This document shows positions 8,671 through 17,281 of a stretch of DNA of 64,000 nucleotides, in pieces. This DNA is from Pseudomonas eucalypticola (GTDB lineage Bacteria > Pseudomonadota > Gammaproteobacteria > Pseudomonadales > Pseudomonadaceae). Both the position numbers and the translations under genes were made by a program. The stretch spans positions 4,248,501 to 4,312,500 of the forward strand of contig NZ_CP056030.1 of assembly GCF_013374995.1 (NCBI RefSeq), read 5' to 3'. A model generated the notes under the pieces. The model had not been told where the DNA came from, made no database searches, and saw nothing but the letters and a program-made list of their open reading frames with translations. The stretch's first letter is position 1. Every line of letters begins with the position of its first letter.

Positions 8671-9609
8671 ATGACGCACAGTTCGAAAACACACTATCGA
8701 CGCGAGGCAGACACCCAAGTCACGCTCAAGACGGTGCCGAAGGTTCGTTTGTACGTTGAGCCCCGGGAGGAGAAAGAGAAATGGTTCGTCAACATCGGCC
8801 ACGTCACCGACCGGGGCCGCTGGCGGACTGAACCCCACGCGCACCCGGGGTACGGCCAGCTCATCTTCGTTCGCAGCGGCCACGGTGTCATGAACCTCGA
8901 AGGTGCGAGTGTCCCGTTCGAGGGTCCGTGCGTGCTGCTGCTGCCAACGGAATGCGTGCATGGCCTCGATTATGAAAGCGACGTGGACAGATGGGTCGTG
9001 ACCATCGAGGTGTCTTTCCTGACCCAGCTCTACGCCCGCCTGCACGAGTTCATCCAGTTGTGGTCCCTGCCCCGGATGATCACGTTGCCGACCACGGCTG
9101 GCGCGGCAACCGAGTTCCTCTTCCTGATCACGCGGCTGGCGCAGGAACTGGAGGCCAGGACATTCGGTCACGTGGTGGGCGCCGAGGCCCTGTTGACCCA
9201 ATTGTTCCTGATGCTGGTGCGGCGCACCCGGCTCGATCAGCCTGATGACGGCGGTGCCTCTCGCAACGAGATCTGCCTGGCAGAACGTTATCGTGAACTC
9301 ATCGATCAGCATTACTGGCAAAACCTGCCTTTGCAGGACTATGCATCGATGATGGGCGTGTCGGTGGTGCAGTTGCGCGCCGCGTGCGTGGCTGCCACGG
9401 GGCAAAGCCCGACGAAGATGATTCACGCGCGTATCGTCACCGAAGCCAAGCGGAACCTGATTTTCGGCGAAATGGCCATTGAACAGATCGCCTTTGGGCT
9501 GGGGTTTTCAGACGCCGCGTACTTCACGCGCTTTTTCCGTCGGGAAGTGGGGCAGGCGCCCAGCCAGTTCCGCGCGATGACACGAGAGCAATCCCAACGG
9601 ACGCAATAG
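8671..9609 (+). CDS. AraC/XylS family regulator, PobR-like
   Basis: 312 residues. The N-terminal cupin sensing domain shows HAHPGYGQLIFVRSGHGVMN near 67. The C-terminal double helix-turn-helix lies at about residues 210-305: the first HTH is around LPLQDYASMMGVSVVQLRAA, and the second is IEQIAFGLGFSDAAYFTRFF, followed by the PSQFR terminus. This layout is that of PobR-like activators of aromatic-acid catabolism. The start ATG at 8671 follows AAGGAGACGTT. It is divergent from the MFS permease and upstream of the porin, so control of uptake and of the dioxygenase genes is likely. The inducer is not known. Confidence 0.8.
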   Translation: MTHSSKTHYRREADTQVTLKTVPKVRLYVEPREEKEKWFVNIGHVTDRGRWRTEPHAHPGYGQLIFVRSGHGVMNLEGASVPFEGPCVLLLPTECVHGLDYESDVDRWVVTIEVSFLTQLYARLHEFIQLWSLPRMITLPTTAGAATEFLFLITRLAQELEARTFGHVVGAEALLTQLFLMLVRRTRLDQPDDGGASRNEICLAERYRELIDQHYWQNLPLQDYASMMGVSVVQLRAACVAATGQSPTKMIHARIVTEAKRNLIFGEMAIEQIAFGLGFSDAAYFTRFFRREVGQAPSQFRAMTREQSQRTQ

Positions 9610-10069
9610 GTCTGCAACGCGAGGGAGTGGCTTCGGGTTCTACCTTCGGGTGGATCGCGAAGCCGCCCTTTCATTAGCGTCGTTCTGCTACGCCCCACCT
9701 GCCCTCGCCGCCTTCACATGCCGCGCGCAAATCCATCTTTAGTTGCACACGATATCCCCACGCAAAAAATGCCAGCGAATCTCACTTTTGTGTAAAGGCA
9801 TACGCGGGGTCACCCAATAGTATTCCTCCCTAGCACCCCACAATAATCATCCCGTACCGGACTGATCAGCTAGTTGCACTTGCCGCGACCGTATCCTGCG
9901 TCGAAAACAACCCTGTCTGGCCGATCAATACACGTCCCTTTCAATGGAGACAGACTATTACCTTCCTATAAAAACCGCTATTCGCCGCTAATCCGGCTTT
10001 TATTGCACCGACAATAAAGTCGAACGAAACGTGTTCTATAAAAATAACAAAATCTATACGGATGGCTAC
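9610..10069. other. 460-base intergenic region, no gene seen
   Basis: The stretch between the AraC gene and the porin gene is AT-richer than its neighbours, especially 9730-10069, and holds no ORF with family features. It probably contains the porin promoter and leader. No -35/-10 pair stands out clearly enough to be called. Confidence 0.4.
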
Positions 10070-11059
10070 ATGAAGAATATTTTCAAACCCTTGCCCACGC
10101 TGTGTCTCGGCGTGGCCATGTACTGTTGTCATAGCGAGTTTGGTTTTGCTCAAGAGGTGATGGACGCACCGACGCTGACCACTTCGCCGCAAGCGCAACC
10201 CCCTCAACAGACGCCGGACGCTACTAACGCACCGCACACTTTTCCGGACCTTGCGAAGTTGAATGAACAGGTCGGCAAGCCTCCAGTGTCGTGGAACGAC
10301 ACCTTTATCGGCTATCGCGTCGGCAACAACTTCCACTTCCCGGGTGTTCCTGACAAGATCAAACAGAATATCGGCTACCTCACCACGACCGGTGGCTTCA
10401 GGTATGGCAGCTACGCGTTCAACGTCGATTACCGCGTATCTGACTCGGCGAACCCGGAAGCCGGCGGTCCGAACAACGGAGGCGCGCAGGAGGTATATAG
10501 CGTCGGGCGTGTCACGGCGAGCGCCAGCAAGATCTTTGGCCGACAGGTGGGTGCTGGGGTGATCAGCGACGTCGGCCTGACCGGTGGGTATGAGTTCGGC
10601 ACCAAAAACGATGCCTACGCCCAGCGGGCCCGTATGCTTGTCCTGGGGGGGACGGTGGAGTTCGCCCTGCCACGCGGGTACTGGAACCTGACGGCCGGTG
10701 TGCGGACCGAGAGCAACCACAACGGGATCGTCGGCGTGGACGTGGATTACGACACCGCCTGGCACCTTGAGAGTTCATGGCTGTATCCGTTCCGCCTGGG
10801 CCCGGTGCCGTTGATATTCCGCGGTTTTGCAAGCAGCACGGGCCCCAAAGGCAAGGATGGTTTTGGCGTTCAAACCAAGACCGAATACCTGACGCGCGCT
10901 TCGTTGCTGGCCGACGTCGGCTCATTCGCCGGTTATCCACGCACGGTCTATGCCGGCGTCGGTTACGAGTACTGGAAGAACATGTTCGGCACGCCGAGCG
11001 ATGAAGCAGTCAACACCAGGACGTCGACACCGATGCTGCAGTTCGAAGTCCATTTCTGA
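10070..11059 (+). CDS. Outer-membrane beta-barrel channel (Tsx-like, tentative)
   Basis: 329 residues from the ATG at 10070; an in-frame upstream codon would add 13 unlikely residues. The signal peptide is MKNIFKPLPTLCLGVAMYCC followed by a region ending FAQE. A low-complexity Pro/Gln linker follows, then alternating amphipathic strands. The protein ends in LQFEVHF, with the terminal Phe expected of outer-membrane barrels. The segment WNDTFIGYRVGNNFH recalls the start of Tsx/OmpK-type nucleoside channels. In this island it probably admits the aromatic substrate across the outer membrane. The family assignment is tentative, but the outer-membrane location is well supported. Confidence 0.65.
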   Translation: MKNIFKPLPTLCLGVAMYCCHSEFGFAQEVMDAPTLTTSPQAQPPQQTPDATNAPHTFPDLAKLNEQVGKPPVSWNDTFIGYRVGNNFHFPGVPDKIKQNIGYLTTTGGFRYGSYAFNVDYRVSDSANPEAGGPNNGGAQEVYSVGRVTASASKIFGRQVGAGVISDVGLTGGYEFGTKNDAYAQRARMLVLGGTVEFALPRGYWNLTAGVRTESNHNGIVGVDVDYDTAWHLESSWLYPFRLGPVPLIFRGFASSTGPKGKDGFGVQTKTEYLTRASLLADVGSFAGYPRTVYAGVGYEYWKNMFGTPSDEAVNTRTSTPMLQFEVHF

Positions 11060-11140
11060 TCGATTGCTGCGGCGGGCCAGCCCTCCAAAAAAGGTTCTTC
11101 ACGGAATCCCGGGAAGGTTGTCGCGCCACGGCAGATTCAC

Positions 11141-11236
11141 AGTGAGCAAACAGAGCGGACCAGGTGATGTCCCAGGCATAACTGGCCCGAAACAGATGTG
11201 CCTGGGACATCACCTGGTACTCTCTGTTTGTTCACT
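11141..11236. repeat. Large imperfect inverted repeat; copy A of a dispersed intergenic element
   Basis: 11141-11178 pairs with 11199-11236 as two 38-base arms with about four mismatches around a 20-base loop. The arm plus loop (11141-11200) recurs at 46077-46136: the last 30 bases are identical and the first 30 match at about 23 positions. The right arm and its downstream flank also match the reverse complement of the flank before the second copy (pattern CACTACAG, CTTCG, AGGCAC, CCCACTTCCC). It lies between convergent genes. Confidence 0.75.
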
Positions 11237-11287
11237 ACAGATCTTCGAAGGCACAACCCACTTCCCCTTCAATCCCTGAAGTACCCC

Positions 11288-11316
11288 AAAAAAAACGCCG
11301 TGCTTTCGCACGGCGT
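11288..11316 (-). terminator. Rho-independent terminator of the PD40 protein gene
   Basis: On the minus strand ACGCCGTGC and GCACGGCGT form a 9-bp stem with a four-base loop, followed by eight T residues (the A-run at 11288-11295 on the plus strand). It starts 28 bases after the stop codon of the minus-strand gene ending at 11344, which is ideal spacing for its terminator. Confidence 0.85.
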
Positions 11317-11343
11317 CGTCATTATCGCTCACCCAAACCCGGC

Positions 11344-13266
11344 TTATGGATTCGGCACGTACAGCGGCATCGAGTCTTCCCACAACGTATCGGAAGTAGC
11401 GTGCTGATCGGAGCCATCGGCGTTCATCACCCAGTTCTGGCCGTCAGGCTGGAACGTGTTGTCGTACAGCGCCAGTTCATCTCGAAAGCCATAGACCCCC
11501 GAGCTATAGGCAATGCGACCGTCATACAACCACACCGCGTGTCCCTGGTTCGCACCCGGGGTGGTCAGGCGGGTGACATCGGTGCCATCGGGTTTGATCG
11601 TGTACACGTCGTAATGAAACTGGTTCGGGTCGGTCGGGTTGACTTCCTTGCGGGTAAAGACAATTTTGCTGCCATCCGGCGACCAGCCTGGCAGGTTGTC
11701 CGGCTCGGTCGTCAGCACCGTCGTCTGGCGTGTAGCCACATCCAGAATGCGCAACCCCTGGACCTTGGGGCTCCACACGCGGTACACGATCCGCTTGCCG
11801 TCCGGCGAGTAGCTCGGGAAACCTGCGTTGATCGAACCGTCGGTCAGGATTTCCGGCTTGCCGTCCATGCTGCCGTCGGCCTTGATTCGGGCAATGCGGC
11901 CCGGCCCCATGCCTCGCGTGAAGAACCAGTCGCCAATGCCGAACGCCACCCATTCGCGATTTGGCGACCACGTGGGCTGGAACGCACCGGCCAGGCCCTT
12001 CTGCACCATGTCGGCGGCCAAGCCGCTGTTCGCCGGGTCGTAGATGCGCTGGTACCCGCTGAAGTCCGGGTTGATGACGGCAATCGACGAGCCCATCGCC
12101 TTCTCGGTGTACACCAGCTTCTTGCGATCCGCCGACAATTGCGGGAACACATCGATGTAGCGATAGGTCCACGCCGGGTCGAAACTGAACATCGGCGTGC
12201 CATTGGGATGGGCCGGCCGCATGGTGATCTTTTCGTAGACCACCTTGGTACCGTCAGCCGAATAGTGCGGCGAGCGGATCCCCGTGTTCGCGGTCGTGCG
12301 GGATGTCCCTGCCGTGGTGTAGAGACCTTCCGCATCGCCGCCCTTGACGTGATAAGCCAGGTTGGTGGCCGAAAGATACTGCGGGAACACCTTGAGACCG
12401 GGCGTCGACGTCAACGTGGCCCGCGTCAGCGTGGACAACTCCACCGACTCGATCTGCGAGCTGACCTTATTGATCAACTCCGGGCGGTGCGCGCCCCAGG
12501 TGGATTCCACGGGCGTTTCATAAAAGGCGACGCGTTTGCCATCCGGCGACCAGGTGGGCGACCCTTCGTCAAAACCCGGGTTGCTGGCAATCTTTTTCCA
12601 GCTCGAGCCATCGGGATGGATGATATAGATGCTGCTTTCCTGGGTGCGCTCCCAGCCGACCGGCAGATTGTGGCCGCGCCATTGCGAGCCGATATCGGAC
12701 GCCAGGGCGATCCACTTGCCGTCCGGTGACCAGGTCGGGCGGAAGAAGCTGTGCGGCTTGCTCGGGTCGAACGGGATATCGCCGGTGACGTTCTTCAACG
12801 CGCCGGTGGCGATGTTCAGCGTCCAGATGTTGGTGGTGCCGAACGCGTCCTTGCCGCGACGCGAGGAAACGAATGCGATGACGTCGGGGTTGGTGGGCGA
12901 AAAGGCCGCTGCGTCGTCGATGGCGATGTGATCGGTCAATTTCTTCAGCTCGGTACCGTCGACTTTCACGCGATACAGATTGGCTTCGCCAAGACCGTCC
13001 CGCTCCGACGTAAAGACGACCCACTGACCATCTTTCGAGAAAGAAGCGTGGTAATCGAAGCCTGGTGTCTGCAGCAGTTTATGCTCGTCGGTACCGTCGG
13101 CATTCGCCACGTACAGGTCGGACGTCACCGGGCCCAGCCGGTTGACCAACGCCGTGCCTTGCGGGGTAGTCGCCGCGTGCGCGCCCGCCGAGATGACAAT
13201 ACAGGTGCTCCAAATCGCTGAACAAGCCGCGAGCGTTTTTACAGGCGATTTCAAATACACAGCCAA
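11344..13266 (-). CDS. Exported TolB-like PD40 (WD40-like) beta-propeller protein
   Basis: 640 residues with a signal peptide (TLAACSAIWSTCIVISAGAHA) and at least six PD40 repeats of the form FSxDGxxVxFxSxxxG. Examples are ASFSKDGQWVVFTSERDG, PTWSPDGKWIALASD, PTWSPDGKRVAFYET, PSYSPDGKRIVYRVW and PGWSPDGSKIVFTRKE. The fold is that of the TolB propeller and of DPP-IV-like N-terminal domains, without any catalytic domain. It probably lies in the periplasm and acts as a binding or scaffolding protein. It has its own terminator and lies about 95 bases downstream of the dioxygenase gene on the same strand, so it may be co-expressed with ring cleavage. The function is unknown. Confidence 0.7.
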   Translation of the reverse strand: MAVYLKSPVKTLAACSAIWSTCIVISAGAHAATTPQGTALVNRLGPVTSDLYVANADGTDEHKLLQTPGFDYHASFSKDGQWVVFTSERDGLGEANLYRVKVDGTELKKLTDHIAIDDAAAFSPTNPDVIAFVSSRRGKDAFGTTNIWTLNIATGALKNVTGDIPFDPSKPHSFFRPTWSPDGKWIALASDIGSQWRGHNLPVGWERTQESSIYIIHPDGSSWKKIASNPGFDEGSPTWSPDGKRVAFYETPVESTWGAHRPELINKVSSQIESVELSTLTRATLTSTPGLKVFPQYLSATNLAYHVKGGDAEGLYTTAGTSRTTANTGIRSPHYSADGTKVVYEKITMRPAHPNGTPMFSFDPAWTYRYIDVFPQLSADRKKLVYTEKAMGSSIAVINPDFSGYQRIYDPANSGLAADMVQKGLAGAFQPTWSPNREWVAFGIGDWFFTRGMGPGRIARIKADGSMDGKPEILTDGSINAGFPSYSPDGKRIVYRVWSPKVQGLRILDVATRQTTVLTTEPDNLPGWSPDGSKIVFTRKEVNPTDPNQFHYDVYTIKPDGTDVTRLTTPGANQGHAVWLYDGRIAYSSGVYGFRDELALYDNTFQPDGQNWVMNADGSDQHATSDTLWEDSMPLYVPNP

Positions 13267-13362
13267 TGCCTCCGTTATTATGCTTGGTTGAGCGGTGTGT
13301 ACGACACCCGCCCAACGGCCTCCTGCGTCGCTATCCAGACAACGCGCGGTGTTTGCTTTTCC

Positions 13363-14361
13363 TTACTGCAACGCCTCGGATTCAGGCTGCCAGTACATGA
13401 AGCCCATGCCTTCACCCGTTCCCGCGGGGGTTCGCCAGCACGGCACGTAATCCACCAGGGTCATCTGGGCGCCGGTCTCCTCCAGGGCTTTCATCACGCT
13501 CACGTACAACTTGATTTCCGAAGTGCCCGACTGATACGAACGCTCGTCCACCGACGCCAGCCCTTCGTAGTCGTACTCGGCCAGCATGTTCATGATGCGT
13601 CGGTCGAACGCTTCGTCATTGACGAAGTGCGACAGGCCGCCGGAGGCAAAGATGCCCACGCGAACGTCTTCGGGCCACGCAGTGATGGCGTCGCGCAGCA
13701 CACGGCCGAATTCAATGCAGCGCGACATCGATGGCTGGGTCGGCGGGTAGAAGCAGTTCATGATGATCGGCACATTGGGCGGTGGGTTGTCCGACATGAT
13801 CTGGTGGTAGACGAAACTGTAGGCATGCGGCACCACCGGGTATTCCGGCGCGGGCTTCATCCACACGTTGGTGGGCCAGGCGAACAGATCGGTGAGGTCG
13901 AAGTGCTCGCCCTGGAAATACTTGATCAGGTACGTTGCCAGCTCCGGGTGACACGCGTGGGTCACCGGGTGATCGGGGGCGTAGACCGAACGCTGCGGCG
14001 GCCCGTTATGCACTTCTGCGCCGGTGTAGATGGCGATCGATGGCGAAAAATCAGTGAAGATTTCCTTCTGGTCCTTGCCCAGGATGATGGCCACGTCGAT
14101 GTTCGCATCGCGATAAGCCTGCGCCATGACGTCCAGCGCGGTGCGGCAGCGAGCGGCGCGCTGGGTACGTTCCTCCAGGGTCAGGAATGGCGCGAAAGCC
14201 GCGCCGCGATGCGCCTCCAGTTCCGGGTAGGTCCACGTGCGATTGCGGTACCACAGTTCCGGGTTATTGCGATCACGCTCACCATTGTTCAACCAGTCCT
14301 CTGGCGCCTGGCCCAGCATGCCGCTGTGTGGCACTGCCATTCCGAATACGATTTTTGCCAT
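13363..14361 (-). CDS. Extradiol ring-cleavage dioxygenase, LigB superfamily (DesZ-like)
   Basis: 332 residues from MAKIVFGMAVPHSGMLG at 14361, with GGGG ten bases upstream; a longer frame adds 11 unsupported residues. The N-terminal pattern, with His near residue 11, then NNPELWYRNRTWTYPEL, resembles 3-O-methylgallate dioxygenase (DesZ) and other class III extradiol enzymes. AIILGKDQKEIFTDFSPSIA, YAPDHPVTHACHP, VPHAYSFVYHQIM and GIFASGGLSHFVNDEAFD provide further His/Glu/Asp candidates for the Fe(II) site. At about 330 residues it is closer to DesZ/gallate-type enzymes than to the two-subunit LigAB; no small LigA partner is adjacent. Cleavage of a gallate-like ring would yield substrates for the LigI/LigJ-type enzymes encoded at the start of the window. 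Confidence 0.75.
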   Translation of the reverse strand: MAKIVFGMAVPHSGMLGQAPEDWLNNGERDRNNPELWYRNRTWTYPELEAHRGAAFAPFLTLEERTQRAARCRTALDVMAQAYRDANIDVAIILGKDQKEIFTDFSPSIAIYTGAEVHNGPPQRSVYAPDHPVTHACHPELATYLIKYFQGEHFDLTDLFAWPTNVWMKPAPEYPVVPHAYSFVYHQIMSDNPPPNVPIIMNCFYPPTQPSMSRCIEFGRVLRDAITAWPEDVRVGIFASGGLSHFVNDEAFDRRIMNMLAEYDYEGLASVDERSYQSGTSEIKLYVSVMKALEETGAQMTLVDYVPCWRTPAGTGEGMGFMYWQPESEALQ

Positions 14362-14385
14362 GCAATCAATACCCCATTCTGTGTG

Positions 14386-14402
14386 CCGGCCCACCGGGCC
14401 GG
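14386..14402 (-). promoter_or_regulatory. Intercistronic hairpin between MFS permease and dioxygenase
   Basis: CCGGCCC and GGGCCGG form a perfect 7-bp stem with a three-base loop between the stop of the permease (14430) and the start of the dioxygenase (14361), both on the minus strand. It may stabilise or attenuate the downstream message. There is no T-run. Confidence 0.4.
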
Positions 14403-14429
14403 TAGTGGATTCGCTAACGATGACGAGTG

Positions 14430-15695
14430 CTACGCGCTACGCAGTTGCCCGCGTGGTTCGCTGATTTTGGGTGCCCATTCGGGGCGATACAGGACGAGGG
14501 TCGCGAACGCGCCGATCAGCAGAAACGCCAGAATCACTTTCATCGGCAGGTCGTAGCTGCCACTCGATTGCAGTAGCCATCCTGAGAGACCGGCCGCCAC
14601 GCCGCCGGCAAGGCTTGTCGCGAGCTGCTGCACGCCCGTCACCAGCCCGACCATCTGCTTGGGGATCAAGGTCATGCGCGACAGCACCAGGTTGTTGGCT
14701 GTCGTCAAGCCGAGGCACGAGAGAGAAAAGGTGTTCCAGAACAGTGCCATGTTCTGCGAGGGCGCATAGGCGCCGAGCAACACGGTGCCGGCGAGGGTAA
14801 ACCCTGTGACAACGAAGGCCTTGCGGACCCGCACGGCGTTGTAGCCCCGGGCGATGATCCGGTCCGCTGCCCAGCCCGCCAGCACCGCGAACACGGCGAT
14901 GCCAGCAAAGCTGAAGAACGTGTACAGCCCCGACTTGGAGATCGACAGGCCCCGTTGCTCGACCAGATAAGCGGGCATCCAGGTCATGCAGTAGAAAGCA
15001 AAGTAGCCATAGCAGAAGTTGGTGATCAGCCCACCCCAGATGACCGGGCTGCTCAGGATGCCGTGCAGGCTTACCGTCCGTGCATGACTCGGCACCTTCG
15101 CCAGTTCGTGCCTGGACGGCAAATCGTTGCTTACGGTCAGCAGCCAAGGGATCAGCCACACCAAGCCGACCAGGCCCGTGGCGATGAACATCACCTTCCA
15201 GGAATAACTCACGATCAGCAAAGCGGCCACGGGCGCACCAACGGCCGGGCCCAGCTTGTTGCCCATGGCGAGGAGGCCCGCAGCGAGGCCGAGGCGGCCC
15301 TCATCGAAATGGTTGCGTATCCAGCGGTAACTGGCGGGAATCACGATGGCCTCGGACACGCCGATCAGTAACCGCAGCGCGATCAGGCTTTCCAGTGCAT
15401 GGACCACGCCCAGCAATATCGTGAAAATGCACCACGCCGCGAAGGACACGGCATACGGCCATTTCACGCCATAGCGGTCGGCCACCCAGCCCATCGGAAC
15501 CTGGAACAGGCCGTATGACCAGAAGAAGGCCGAGTTGAGCCAACCACGGTCGAGGCTGGTCAACTGAAAATATTGAATGAAGGAGGGATCCGCCAGCGCC
15601 GACGAAATACTGGTGCGGTCGACGTAGGAAATAAGGACGCCCAGCGCAAGCAGTGCGAGCACTGCCCAGCGGGATCTACTTGTCAGGGTTTGCAT
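14430..15695 (-). CDS. Second MFS permease, ACS type
   Basis: 421 residues from the ATG at 15695, chosen because its N-terminus then matches the first permease (RSRWAVLALLALGVLISYVD). An alternative start at 15731 adds 12 residues and has a closer GGGA ribosome-binding site. It shows 12 predicted helices, an acidic TM1 signature YVDRTSISSAL and the MFS motif GWVADRYGVKWPYA. It is the first gene of a minus-strand unit permease-dioxygenase-PD40 protein. It probably imports the ring-cleavage substrate or a related acid; having two paralogues in one island suggests two substrates. Confidence 0.8.
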   Translation of the reverse strand: MQTLTSRSRWAVLALLALGVLISYVDRTSISSALADPSFIQYFQLTSLDRGWLNSAFFWSYGLFQVPMGWVADRYGVKWPYAVSFAAWCIFTILLGVVHALESLIALRLLIGVSEAIVIPASYRWIRNHFDEGRLGLAAGLLAMGNKLGPAVGAPVAALLIVSYSWKVMFIATGLVGLVWLIPWLLTVSNDLPSRHELAKVPSHARTVSLHGILSSPVIWGGLITNFCYGYFAFYCMTWMPAYLVEQRGLSISKSGLYTFFSFAGIAVFAVLAGWAADRIIARGYNAVRVRKAFVVTGFTLAGTVLLGAYAPSQNMALFWNTFSLSCLGLTTANNLVLSRMTLIPKQMVGLVTGVQQLATSLAGGVAAGLSGWLLQSSGSYDLPMKVILAFLLIGAFATLVLYRPEWAPKISEPRGQLRSA

Positions 15696-15731
15696 TGTTT
15701 TTATTAACCTGTAAGCGATTGTGTCGACCAT

Positions 15732-16067
15732 TATTTCCCGAATCAATATCCGCGGCCCTACACAAAAGTCACTTTCACCGGTACTTTTCATGTGCAGCGC
15801 CGCCTCCCGCGCCCGGGCTCAGGATGAAAATCCAGGTAACGGTGGATGGAAGCGCTTTCCCCCAGTGACAAACGAACGTGATGACGCGATCCACAACAAT
15901 AAATTGCGTCCCAGGCCATTTCAAAACACCCCCTCCCCAGCAAAGAATCCCCTTGTGCGGCACGCCTTGCCCAGGCCGTCGCGCGCAGAGATTGTGCCGG
16001 CACAGGTGCCCAATGACGGGCCCGGCACGATCGCCACCCATGCGTATAGCTACTATCGGAGATAATT
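15732..16067. other. Intergenic junction between catabolic island and biosynthetic cluster
   Basis: About 340 bases separate the divergent second MFS permease and the TetR gene. It contains no ORF with family features. It must hold both promoters, and the TetR protein may bind here. The GTG start of tetR is preceded by GGAGATAATT at 16059-16067. Confidence 0.4.
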
Positions 16068-16736
16068 GTGAAACGCATCCCCACACCCCGCAAAATTCCG
16101 ACTCAAGCGCGGTCCAGAATGATGGTCGAAGCCATACTCACGGCCACCGCCCACATCATCGTCAAACACGGTTACCAAGGCACCAACACCAACCTGGTGG
16201 CGCAACTGGCAGGCGTCAGCGTCGGCTCGCTGTACCAGTATTTCCCCAACAAGGATTCGCTGATCGCGGCGTTGCATCAGCGGGAGGCGCAAACGCTGGC
16301 GGAGATGATCCGCGACATCACCGCCCAGTACCCGCAGGTCAACAGCCTGCATGAGCACCTGTCGCTGCTGGTTCGCACCCTGCTCAGCCATTACCGCGAG
16401 GAAACGCAGTTGCTGCGGGTGCTGGAGAAGCACTTTTCAGCGCTGATCGACCAGCCTTGCGAGCAGTTCTACAAAACCGAGATCCCCAACTTGCTGCAGA
16501 CCATGCTCCAGCGCTGGCAGGATTCGCTATGGCGGCCCAACCTGCCGATGGCTGCCTGGATGACCGCGCACATGATTCGCTCGATGCTGCAGGCCTACGT
16601 CGTGGAGACGCCGCAAATCGCCCCTCGGGATATGGAGCAGGCGATCGTCCGCTCATTGATGGCGCTGCTGTGTGGCACCGAAGGCGACGTCCGCGAGCCG
16701 GGTTCCGAGCCTGCAGCCCGTTTCGCAATGCCCTGA
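16068..16736 (+). CDS. TetR/AcrR family regulator at the edge of the biosynthetic cluster
   Basis: 222 residues starting at GTG 16068 behind GGAGATAATT. The N-terminal TetR helix-turn-helix is clear: ARSRMMVEAILTATAHIIVK, then GTNTNLVAQLAGVSVGSLYQ and YFPNKDSLIAAL (about residues 15-65). The C-terminal ligand domain is helical and divergent. It is the first gene of a block of 12 that ends with a LysR gene at 29747. It probably controls the operon starting at 17282, whether as repressor or activator is not visible from sequence. The distance of 545 bases to the next gene suggests a separate operon promoter. Confidence 0.85.
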   Translation: MKRIPTPRKIPTQARSRMMVEAILTATAHIIVKHGYQGTNTNLVAQLAGVSVGSLYQYFPNKDSLIAALHQREAQTLAEMIRDITAQYPQVNSLHEHLSLLVRTLLSHYREETQLLRVLEKHFSALIDQPCEQFYKTEIPNLLQTMLQRWQDSLWRPNLPMAAWMTAHMIRSMLQAYVVETPQIAPRDMEQAIVRSLMALLCGTEGDVREPGSEPAARFAMP

Positions 16737-16860
16737 AATACCGCAACCCGTTAACAACAAGACCATCGAATTCGGCTCGGGCCCCTTATGCCCCGCCTGC
16801 CCGACGGCATAGGCCGACGGCACGCTCGACGACAGCCAACGATGGCGTCAGATAACGGTT

Positions 16861-16883
16861 AGCCCGGCCCAGTGGGCCTGGCT
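16861..16883. promoter_or_regulatory. 23-base near-perfect palindrome downstream of tetR
   Basis: AGCCCGGCCCA, a single central G, and TGGGCCTGGCT are inverted copies at 10 of 11 positions. The element lies in the 545-base gap (16737-17281) that otherwise holds no recognisable gene. It could be a regulator site for the thioesterase operon or a Rho-dependent 3' structure of tetR. Confidence 0.35.
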
Positions 16884-17130
16884 GACCACCCCTATGGCCT
16901 GGGGCCGAAGGATTGGGCAACTGCCTGCCTACCTCGGCCCCGGCGCCATCGCCGCGGGCGGCTATCCGTGGCAGCCCGTCCTGGATGAAAACGCGAGTAA
17001 TCCCCCCCGTTTCGCCGTTGCGCGCCCCCGACTGGAAAGTTTTCATCTTTGCCCGTCATTGCGCGGACCGCCGCCGCACGGGCCCGCCAGAGGTTGCCGG
17101 GGTAGGCATTGGCCCCCTCGTTTGCATGCC

Positions 17131-17158
17131 TTGCCGCCTGAATGCGAGTAGCTATCAT
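17131..17158 (+). promoter_or_regulatory. Candidate promoter of the thioesterase-decarboxylase operon
   Basis: TTGCCG (4/6 to the -35 consensus), a 16-base spacer and TATCAT (5/6 to the -10 consensus) lie 124 bases before the thioesterase start. This is the best sigma-70-like pair noticed in the gap; it was found by eye and not scored. Confidence 0.3.
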
Positions 17159-17281
17159 CCGGCGCACTCCCTAGCATTTAACACAAGCCTGGCGCTGACA
17201 ACGCAGCGGGCCAAACGTTCTTCCTGTGTCGGCGCCTGCCCTTTCAGACCTTCCGGTCATTTCGCCAAGAGGATACATGCG

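Noticed and set aside
11141..11236. The large hairpin as an integron attC site
   Set aside because: No cassette array, no integrase and no RYYYAAC/GTTRRRY core sites at the ends.
16737..17281. A small gene in the 545-base gap after tetR
   Set aside because: The frames here have no ribosome-binding site with a plausible start, no motifs and reversed codon bias; it looks like promoter/leader sequence with a palindrome.
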